From positions 1 through 5,390 of the forward strand of contig PGTJ01000193.1 in the NCBI GenBank assembly GCA_002794515.1: DNA of 5,390 nt, read 5' to 3'. Shown here one piece after another: positions 1 through 5,390 of this stretch. Position 1 is the first letter of the stretch; every line of letters starts with the position of its first letter. Source of the stretch: Phototrophicales bacterium. Its GTDB lineage: Bacteria; Chloroflexota; Anaerolineae; Aggregatilineales; Phototrophicaceae. The position numbers were made by a program, and so were the translations under genes. The notes below the pieces were generated by a model, which saw nothing but the letters and a program-made list of their open reading frames with translations, was not told the origin of the DNA and searched no databases.

Positions 1-1065
1 ATGGTACTGATGGTGGATATCGCCCTCAAACAACCACAAAATTCGCCCATCGGACGGGTGATTAATGATTTCACACAGTCGTATGGCGGTTTAGCTCCTG
101 TGGTGAATCAGGTCATCCAACGCCGAATCGAGACGGCACTCACACCTGCTGTCATGGGTCTCATCCTGTTGATTGTCGTAGCGCGGTTATTTCCCCGCTT
201 TTGGCGTAAAGATGCCACAAATGATTTTGAGCGCATCACCTATTCGCCCCCAACAGGATTAGCCTTGTTATTATTAGCTTGTGCTACAGGGCTTGTTCTC
301 ATACCCGAATTTTTGTATCTGCGCGATAATTTCGGTTGGCGGATGAATACTGTGTTCAAATTTTATTATCAGGCATGGGTGATGTTCAGCATTGTGGCGG
401 CTTATGGTGTATATAGCATTGTCGCCGATAGACACGGTAGGCGCTTTGGCTTTTTGCCCACCCTGATTTATATTCTGGTGGTGGTGATGGTTGTCGGTTT
501 GGGGGCGTTATACCCCGTATTTGGTTTTTATCATCGCATGTTTGTCGAGACAGGGCGCGTATCGGCTCAAAATCCCAATACATCCCCGCTCACATTGGAT
601 AGTGGTCCGACATTAATCAGCACGCCCGATTATCAGGCGTTGATGTGCCTCGCCGAAAAAGTAGGACAAGCCGATGTAGTCATTGCTGAAGCGCGTCCAC
701 AAGGGAATCGGATTAATTATAATGTGCAACATGGACGCGCTGGCACGCTCACAGGCATCCCCGTCATCTTGGGGTGGCAAGGTCATCAATCGCAATGGCG
801 AGGTGATACCTACACACAAGCGGTCGGCACACGCGAAAGTGATTTGGATGTCTTGTATACATCCACATCGATTGCCGATGCCATGACCATTATCCAACGA
901 TATGGAATAGATTACATCTTGTATGGCACAAAAGAACGCGAGTATTATGGCACTGGTGGCGAGGCGAAATTTTTAGATAATTTTGAAGTGGTTTGTATCA
1001 GCGATGTGGGCAATACGCGCATCTATCGCGTGATAGAACGTTATAATCCATTTGCTGGAAGGTGA
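1..1065 (+). CDS. DUF2298 / Chlor_Arch_YYY (TIGR03662-type) membrane protein, C-terminal part
   Basis: This is the C-terminal 354 residues of a large polytopic membrane protein, probably involved in surface glycan or glycoprotein assembly; its biochemical activity is not established. The hallmark of the family is at residues 103-126: an E..YLRD segment followed by W-R-M-N-T-V-F-K-F-Y-Y-Q-A-W. Four membrane segments are visible, at about 47-65, 86-106, 124-142 and 151-177. A soluble tail of about 177 residues follows, with the family-typical TGIPVILGW..H..QWRG stretch (251-268) and LYG.KER (307-313). Family members normally have 700 or more residues and many more membrane helices. The ATG at base 1 is therefore probably an internal Met, and the gene starts upstream of the window. 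Its TGA overlaps a possible GTG start of the next gene, which implies co-transcription. The family assignment is firm; the function is inferred. Confidence 0.88.
   Translation: MVLMVDIALKQPQNSPIGRVINDFTQSYGGLAPVVNQVIQRRIETALTPAVMGLILLIVVARLFPRFWRKDATNDFERITYSPPTGLALLLLACATGLVLIPEFLYLRDNFGWRMNTVFKFYYQAWVMFSIVAAYGVYSIVADRHGRRFGFLPTLIYILVVVMVVGLGALYPVFGFYHRMFVETGRVSAQNPNTSPLTLDSGPTLISTPDYQALMCLAEKVGQADVVIAEARPQGNRINYNVQHGRAGTLTGIPVILGWQGHQSQWRGDTYTQAVGTRESDLDVLYTSTSIADAMTIIQRYGIDYILYGTKEREYYGTGGEAKFLDNFEVVCISDVGNTRIYRVIERYNPFAGR
1057..1062 (+). promoter_or_regulatory. Ribosome binding site deciding the start of gene 2
   Basis: GGAAGG lies 8 bases before the ATG at 1071, which is ideal spacing. 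The in-frame GTG at 1062 overlaps this site, so it would have no usable Shine-Dalgarno sequence. The ATG at 1071 is therefore the better start. The site sits inside the last codons of the DUF2298 gene, so translation of the two genes is probably coupled. Confidence 0.6.
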
Positions 1066-1070
1066 TAGTG

Positions 1071-3107
1071 ATGCAAGCTGTAGCACAAGAGACAACGATA
1101 ACACAATCAAAAGGGGTTATGGCGGTATCTGTCCGTTATGAATGGCTCATTGTGATAGCTTTGGTGATATTTTCTGGCATATTTCATTTGGCAGGCTTAG
1201 ACGAAATCCCGCTATCCGATGCCGAAGCCTATCGAGCATTATCGGCATGGCGTAGCACGATGCCGAATGTTGCAGGCGACCCCCTGTTAGCAGATAGCCC
1301 AATCGTGTGGTGGTCACAAAAAATCGCCTTCAGTTTGTTGGGTGGCTCAGAATTCTCCAGCCGTGTGTTGACGGCATTAGCTGGTGTGGCGTTGTGTATA
1401 TCGCCAATATTCTTCGTCCCGATATTGGGCAAGGGCAGGGCGTACATCATGACGATGTTGCTGTGTGTATCGCCCATTTTATTGGCAACGGCGCGAATGA
1501 GCAGTGGCACAACATGGTCGCTATTATTGGCGGTGATACTGTTATGGTGTGCATGGCGTTTTTATGAGACATCGCAAAAACGCTATGCGCTATCTGGCAT
1601 TATCGTACTTGGATTTTTGATCTTCACGGCTGAACCACAGGCGATACTCTTGGCGCTTATATTGGTTGGTGCGGGTGTTATCGCCTTGTCGCTCACGGTA
1701 TATGCCTCTTTTATTGACGAAGCCCCTACTGATATTATCGCCCAGCTTCGCGCACGCCTGAGCAATTTTTCGATGGTCGAGGCGTTGAGCATGACAGGAC
1801 TGATTTTATTCGCCACCGTCACCGGATTTATGTTTGCCCCAGATGGCTTGAAGATTGTTGGTGAGCTACTACGGCAATTTTTTGCCGGGTTTTCTGGTTC
1901 ACAAAATCCATCGGCATATCGTCCGTTGGATGTGCTAGTCTTTTATGAAATATGGCTCATCCCATTTTTCTTTTTGGGATTGGGATTCGTCATCTATCAA
2001 CACCGCATGTCGTTCATAGAACGCTTCCTCATCTTTTGGACGGTCTTAGGATTGTTGGCGTTCATCTTCTATCCCGATATGAACCCCGCACATGCCTCAT
2101 GGTTGGTATTGCCCATGAGCGCGATGATGGCGCTGGTGATTTCACAAGCCTTCGTGCGCGTATCGCCACCGATTGATGCGGCTATATTGGTCACAGATGA
2201 CCGCGGTTTGTCGTGGGGCAAATTCACAGTGGCGATTATGACCTTTGTGATGTTCATTTTACTCACCGCCCATCTACAATTTTTAAGTCGTGGCTTTTTG
2301 TTATTCGCCAATGGCGCACCATCGACATTTTTTGCCAATCTGGATTCGGTCGAAATTGCCCGAAAGATTCGGGATTTACGGTATATCGGGCTTCGTGAAG
2401 CCATGATTGTATCGGTCATCGTATCGGTGATGATGCTCATCGGTTATTTTTTAGCGACAACTATATGGGGGGCAATCGTGCCACTGCAAGGCGCGTTGAT
2501 AGGCATGTTTGCTTTTGTGTGTATGGCGAGTTTTGGCACGGCATGGGGTGTGGCGATGCACCGCGCCAGTAATCCGATTGAGATGCTTCATTATCCACAA
2601 ACCACATCATCACAAGCCATGCTGTTACGAAAGACGATGCACGAATTGGCATTTCGCTATTCTGGCGGGACAAATTCGCTCCCGATTGCCATATTAGCCC
2701 CATCTGATGGGATTGTCGCATGGTTATTGCGCGATTTTTATAATGCTAAATTCGTTTCCAATATCCGCGAGGCACAATTGTATGAGGTGATTATCGTCCC
2801 CTTTGATACCTACTCATCAGATGATTTTCTCGATTTGGGCGGGAGCTATGTCGGACAGAGGTTCAATATGACCGATGAATGGGTGGGTGTATCTGAATTT
2901 GTCAGCATTTGGCGTTTAGCCAATAACCCCGCACAAGTGTTGCGCGCACCGTATCGGTCATTGATTTGGGAGATTAATTTAGATTTGATGCCGTGGTGGT
3001 TTTTGCGTGATGTGCGTTTTCAGCCCAATTCTGTCTATGCTGTGTTATTATGGGTGCGTCAAGATGTGTTTGATAATGTGCCATTGCTCAATCCATCTGG
3101 CAGATGA
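1071..3107 (+). CDS. Polytopic GT-C-like membrane protein, divergent relative of TIGR03663/Agl23
   Basis: This gene encodes 678 residues with roughly 12-13 hydrophobic segments between about 24 and 488, then a soluble tail of about 190 residues. The tail carries WLLRDF (551-556) and a Trp-rich stretch near 632-661. The N-terminal layout is that of the GT-C fold (PMT/ArnT-like, TIGR03663). Residues 52-142 align without gaps to residues 58-148 of the Agl23-like protein at the right end of the window, sharing the landmarks L.G.S/..S.R and SP.LL....R. The expected DE pair is replaced by D-A-E (50-52), HGP by D-S-P (75-77), and the RED after the second Arg by S-G-T (145-147). It may therefore be a non-catalytic partner, or an enzyme with different chemistry. 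The ATG at 1071 is preferred over GTG 1062 because of the GGAAGG spacing. It is co-transcribed with the DUF2298 gene. Membrane character is certain, family membership likely, activity unknown. Confidence 0.75.
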   Translation: MQAVAQETTITQSKGVMAVSVRYEWLIVIALVIFSGIFHLAGLDEIPLSDAEAYRALSAWRSTMPNVAGDPLLADSPIVWWSQKIAFSLLGGSEFSSRVLTALAGVALCISPIFFVPILGKGRAYIMTMLLCVSPILLATARMSSGTTWSLLLAVILLWCAWRFYETSQKRYALSGIIVLGFLIFTAEPQAILLALILVGAGVIALSLTVYASFIDEAPTDIIAQLRARLSNFSMVEALSMTGLILFATVTGFMFAPDGLKIVGELLRQFFAGFSGSQNPSAYRPLDVLVFYEIWLIPFFFLGLGFVIYQHRMSFIERFLIFWTVLGLLAFIFYPDMNPAHASWLVLPMSAMMALVISQAFVRVSPPIDAAILVTDDRGLSWGKFTVAIMTFVMFILLTAHLQFLSRGFLLFANGAPSTFFANLDSVEIARKIRDLRYIGLREAMIVSVIVSVMMLIGYFLATTIWGAIVPLQGALIGMFAFVCMASFGTAWGVAMHRASNPIEMLHYPQTTSSQAMLLRKTMHELAFRYSGGTNSLPIAILAPSDGIVAWLLRDFYNAKFVSNIREAQLYEVIIVPFDTYSSDDFLDLGGSYVGQRFNMTDEWVGVSEFVSIWRLANNPAQVLRAPYRSLIWEINLDLMPWWFLRDVRFQPNSVYAVLLWVRQDVFDNVPLLNPSGR

Positions 3108-3114
3108 GATTTTT
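3094..3114 (+). terminator. Weak intrinsic terminator-like hairpin at the end of gene 2
   Basis: A short inverted repeat, CATCT-GGC-AGATG (3094-3106), overlaps the stop codon and is followed after three bases by five T residues (3110-3114). The stem is only five base pairs and not GC-rich, so termination would be weak. Its position just before the only sizeable gap in the window fits a transcription boundary between genes 2 and 3. Confidence 0.3.
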
Positions 3115-3121
3115 AAGGATT

Positions 3122-3150
3122 TTGATACATTCAGGTGTAACTGATATGAC
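3122..3150 (+). promoter_or_regulatory. Candidate housekeeping-type promoter for the sigma factor operon
   Basis: TTGATA (3122-3127, 5 of 6 matches to the -35 consensus) is separated by 17 bases from TATGAC (3145-3150, 4 of 6 matches to the -10 consensus). It lies in the 70-base gap before the sigma gene, the only place in the second half of the window with room for a promoter outside coding sequence. No convincing ECF-type promoter is visible in the same gap. The call rests on consensus matching alone. Confidence 0.25.
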
Positions 3151-3177
3151 TTTTGAGGATGGGATGAATAAATAATC

Positions 3178-3783
3178 ATGACAGATGAGACAACCGTGCA
3201 TGGTGCGGAAGAGGTGAATGCCCTCATCCAAGCCTGTTTGGCAGGCGACCAAACCGCTTATACCGATTTATACGATTATTTCGCCACAGGGATTTATCGC
3301 CTGTGTTATAGCCTTGTCTTTCAGCGTCAAGATGCTGAAGATGTGATGCAAGAGACATTTGTGTATGCCTTCAAAAATTTACACCGTTTCGATCCATCAC
3401 GCGCTTCATTCAAAACATGGCTTTATACCATCGCTGTGAGCCGATGCCGTAATACCTATCGGCGGAAACGCTTGCCACACATCGATTTGGGGCAATTATT
3501 TCGCCAAGAAATTGCCGCCCCACGTTCAGAGCGCCCAGAAGCAGAACTGGCGCGTAAACAAATGCAAGATGCGCTGTATCAGGCATTGCAATCGCTCACC
3601 CCTGCCTTGCGCGAGGCGGTGGTGTTGCGTTATGGACATGGGTTAACCTATCGGGAAATTGCCGATGTCATGGGATGCCCGCCCAAAACAGCCGAAAGTC
3701 GGATTCGCTTGGCGCATCAACATCTGCGACATATCCTACAAGCGCATGGTCAAGGTTTATTAGAAGAATTATTGAGTTTTTGA
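3178..3783 (+). CDS. ECF-family RNA polymerase sigma factor (sigma-70, group 4)
   Basis: This 201-residue protein directs RNA polymerase to a specific promoter set, normally when released from a cognate anti-sigma factor. Region sigma-2 spans about 13-98, with the conserved D-A-E-D-V-M-Q-E-T-F core at 52-61 and the promoter-melting segment W-L-Y-T-I-A-V-S-R-C-R-N at 81-92. A linker (99-132) leads to sigma-4 at about 133-187, whose helix-turn-helix includes LTYREIADVMGCP (156-168) and TAESRIRLAHQHLR (171-184). Length and architecture are normal for a minimal ECF sigma factor. An in-frame TAA at 3169-3171 makes ATG 3178 the earliest ATG start. No Shine-Dalgarno sits at ideal distance; GAGG at 3155-3158 is 19 bases away. 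The downstream gene begins 3 bases after the stop and looks like its anti-sigma partner. The identity is very secure; the regulon is unknown. Confidence 0.95.
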   Translation: MTDETTVHGAEEVNALIQACLAGDQTAYTDLYDYFATGIYRLCYSLVFQRQDAEDVMQETFVYAFKNLHRFDPSRASFKTWLYTIAVSRCRNTYRRKRLPHIDLGQLFRQEIAAPRSERPEAELARKQMQDALYQALQSLTPALREAVVLRYGHGLTYREIADVMGCPPKTAESRIRLAHQHLRHILQAHGQGLLEELLSF

Positions 3784-3786
3784 GCG

Positions 3787-4344
3787 ATGATGCGATTAAT
3801 CCAGATTTTATATTGCCGATGGCGGATGGTAGCCTATGTGAATGGTGAATTATCACCAGCAATTAGGCGACGTATGGCGCGGTATATCGAACAATATCCC
3901 GCTTGTTATGCTGAATATCGCCGACAGCGCGAGTTACGCCTTGAGCTGAGCGAACGCTTGCCTATATATGGCATCCCACAAGGTGGGCGAATTCAGCAAT
4001 TGTGGTGTAGCATCGAGCGTGAAGTCGCCAAACCGACTCGTTTCCGTCTGACTTCATCACAAATCACCATTTATGGCTTGATTGTTGTGTCATTATTGTG
4101 GATGATCATGCACATCATCACCTTGCACCAATCGAACGCCATGACCCTTGTTATTACCCCACCAACACCCGATAATGCTGTGCAAACAATCGAAACCAGC
4201 AATCCAAATTACACTGCGCCGACGATGCCGCCGACCGTTGTGGCGATTGCCACATCGGGACATTTGATGATTGCCAATCAGGTGCTTTCTGAACAGACAA
4301 CCATTTACCAGAATCCATATCCCACCCCCAAACTCGGAGAGTGA
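3787..4344 (+). CDS. Putative membrane anti-sigma factor with degenerate zinc-finger (zf-HC2/ZAS-like) domain
   Basis: This 185-residue protein probably binds and holds the adjacent ECF sigma factor at the membrane. Residues 14-50 resemble the zinc anti-sigma fold: AYVNGELSP followed by R..M...I. and a terminal PAC. However, the usual H-x3-C-x2-C reads Y33-x3-Y37-x2-C40, so only the last Cys remains. One transmembrane helix spans about 92-113. It is preceded by a basic K-P-T-R-F-R stretch, which predicts N-in/C-out topology. The extracytoplasmic tail (114-185) is rich in Thr, Pro and Asn and has no recognised domain; it contains one N-x-T sequon (N141-Y-T). The start lies 3 bases after the sigma stop with no strong ribosome binding site, so translational coupling is likely; ATG 3790 is an alternative. 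The role rests on position, topology and the degenerate motif, not on a strong domain match. Confidence 0.72.
   Translation: MMRLIQILYCRWRMVAYVNGELSPAIRRRMARYIEQYPACYAEYRRQRELRLELSERLPIYGIPQGGRIQQLWCSIEREVAKPTRFRLTSSQITIYGLIVVSLLWMIMHIITLHQSNAMTLVITPPTPDNAVQTIETSNPNYTAPTMPPTVVAIATSGHLMIANQVLSEQTTIYQNPYPTPKLGE
4336..4341 (+). promoter_or_regulatory. Ribosome binding site of the Agl23-like gene
   Basis: GGAGAG ends 9 bases before ATG 4351 and lies within the last codons of the anti-sigma gene. A GTG at 4341 is in a different reading frame and is not a start for this gene. The site fixes the start at 4351 and ties the gene to the sigma/anti-sigma transcript. Confidence 0.6.
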
Positions 4345-4350
4345 CGTTTT

Positions 4351-5390
4351 ATGGCGATATTAACCAGCCCAACCGCCGATGGCGAACATAATAACACCTT
4401 CACCCGATGGTTATCGCAGTCGATTTTGCTCAATTGGGAGACCATCGCTTGGGTGTTGATATTCATTCTCGCGGTATTTACCCGTTTTTATATGCTCGGC
4501 GATAGAACCATGAGCCATGATGAAAGCCTGCACACGGTTTTCTCTAATAAGTTAGCACAGACGGGCGATTTTAAGCATAACCCGATGATGCACGGACCGA
4601 TTTTGTTCCACGCAACGGCATTATCGTATCAATTGTTTGGCACAAGTGATTATAGTGCTCGCATTTATCCTGCTGTGTTGGGCGTTATGATGGTCATGTT
4701 CCCCTTGTTATTACGCCGATGGTTGGGGCGTAGCGGGGCATTGCTGGCGGGCATGATGATTTTAGGCTCGCCCCTGTTGCTTTATTATAATCGGTATATC
4801 CGCGAAGACACCCCCGCCATGATTGCCACCATGATCATGTTTTATGCGACCATCATGTATACCAACGGTCCGCCACAACAACGGGGTCGGGCGCATTGGC
4901 TGTATGTGTTGGCGGCGGCAAATTTGTGGAATCTTGGCTCAAAAGAGACGGGCTTTTTTTATGTCGCCATTTTTGGCGCATTCCTCACATTATATTTAAT
5001 CGTCCGCATGATACAACATTTCACCAATATCAATGCCAAACTGGTGTTTTATTCGGTGACACTCTCGATTATATTTGCGGGCGCATTGTCGTTGTTGCTC
5101 ATCACCGTGCTTTCGATCTCCATGTTCCCATATCCCGAATTAGACGACCGATTGCTATATTGGGGCGATCAACTGGCGGCAATGTTGCGATTAGACCCCA
5201 TCGGCACAGATTTCTCGACCTTTTTGGTGTGGACAGGTTCGGCAATCGTCTCGATGATAGCGGTGGTCATTGGTGCGGGCATTTGGGCGTATCGTAAACG
5301 TGAAGATGAGCCGACTTATCTGATTGTGTTGGATATTATCGCCGTTATTTTTTCAGTTGTCGCTTTTGTCCTCATCACACGCAATTTCTC
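4351..5390 (+). CDS. TIGR03663 / Agl23-like GT-C membrane protein, N-terminal part
   Basis: The frame stays open from ATG 4351 to the right edge, giving 346 residues of a longer protein. The family is related to dolichyl-phosphate-mannose protein mannosyltransferases (PMT, GT39-like). It is named for Agl23, associated with lipid-linked glycan flipping in archaeal N-glycosylation; its biochemistry is not settled. The hallmarks are present: H-D-E at 56-58 after the first helix, H-G-P at 81-83, R104, N-R-Y-I-R-E-D at 147-153, and S-K-E-T-G at 197-201. Hydrophobic segments lie at about 31-49, 105-123, 128-147, 154-171, 183-196, 201-218, 231-256, 292-314 and 323-342. The start is supported by GGAGAG at 4336-4341, 6 bases of spacing after the anti-sigma stop, and the normal distance to the first helix. 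It probably acts on the outer face of the cytoplasmic membrane. Family assignment is strong; the substrate is unknown. Confidence 0.88.
   Translation, partial: MAILTSPTADGEHNNTFTRWLSQSILLNWETIAWVLIFILAVFTRFYMLGDRTMSHDESLHTVFSNKLAQTGDFKHNPMMHGPILFHATALSYQLFGTSDYSARIYPAVLGVMMVMFPLLLRRWLGRSGALLAGMMILGSPLLLYYNRYIREDTPAMIATMIMFYATIMYTNGPPQQRGRAHWLYVLAAANLWNLGSKETGFFYVAIFGAFLTLYLIVRMIQHFTNINAKLVFYSVTLSIIFAGALSLLLITVLSISMFPYPELDDRLLYWGDQLAAMLRLDPIGTDFSTFLVWTGSAIVSMIAVVIGAGIWAYRKREDEPTYLIVLDIIAVIFSVVAFVLITRNF

Noticed and set aside
1..3. ATG at the first base as a genuine start codon
   Set aside because: The product would lack most membrane helices of a DUF2298 protein; the window edge more likely cuts the gene.
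1062..1064. GTG as the start of gene 2
   Set aside because: It overlaps the GGAAGG ribosome binding site, which is ideally spaced for ATG 1071 instead; it remains possible but is less likely.
2069..2440. Open reverse-strand frame of 123 codons, and shorter ones at 386-583, 613-897, 1229-1510, 1583-1822, 2461-2721 and 3668-3862
   Set aside because: All lie opposite strongly supported + strand genes, show no recognisable domain, and have the mixed composition expected of antisense translations.
2408..2450. Short repeated GTATCGGT words in gene 2
   Set aside because: They encode a Val/Ser/Ile-rich membrane helix; the repetition follows from codon choice and is too short to be a structural repeat.
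3133..3160. ECF-type autoregulatory promoter around the GTGTAAC element
   Set aside because: Only a loose resemblance to an AAC-type -35 element, with no matching -10 element at suitable spacing.
4896..5297. Open + strand frame of 133 codons
   Set aside because: It is out of frame inside the TIGR03663-like gene, whose own frame is open throughout and carries family motifs and membrane helices.

Overview
The window looks like a chromosomal piece of a bacterium of the phylum Chloroflexota (Anaerolineae-like). The main reason is that it carries a DUF2298 / Chlor_Arch_YYY membrane protein together with a TIGR03663 (Agl23-like) membrane protein. That pair is characteristic of Chloroflexota and some archaea. 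Base composition is moderate, coding density is very high, and all five genes lie on the + strand. I see no RNA genes, mobile elements, CRISPR arrays or long repeats. No gene-free stretch exceeds about 70 bases.

Layout. (1) 1-1065: the C-terminal part of a DUF2298 polytopic membrane protein, cut by the left edge. (2) 1071-3107: a 678-residue polytopic GT-C-like membrane protein, coupled to gene 1. Its N-terminal region aligns without gaps to gene 5, but the key motifs are altered. (3) A 70-base gap at 3108-3177, with a weak terminator-like hairpin at its left edge and a weak candidate promoter. (4) 3178-3783: an ECF sigma factor. (5) 3787-4344: a single-pass membrane protein placed and built like an anti-sigma factor, but with a degenerate zinc-binding motif. 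(6) 4351 to the right edge: the N-terminal 346 residues of a TIGR03663/Agl23-like GT-C membrane protein with all hallmark motifs intact. It has no stop codon inside the window.

How the parts fit. The first two genes form one tightly packed unit. The last three form a second unit, with gaps of 3 and 6 bases. The three large membrane proteins probably act in building or exporting a surface glycan or in glycosylating surface proteins; the exact reaction is not known for these families. The sigma/anti-sigma pair sits directly in front of the Agl23-like gene. The simplest inference is that an envelope signal, sensed through the anti-sigma protein's extracytoplasmic tail, controls expression of this glycan machinery.

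The most interesting points are the pairing of an intact and an apparently motif-degenerate Agl23-like protein in one locus, the His/Cys-to-Tyr substitutions in the anti-sigma zinc motif, and the direct linkage of an ECF switch to a TIGR03663 gene.
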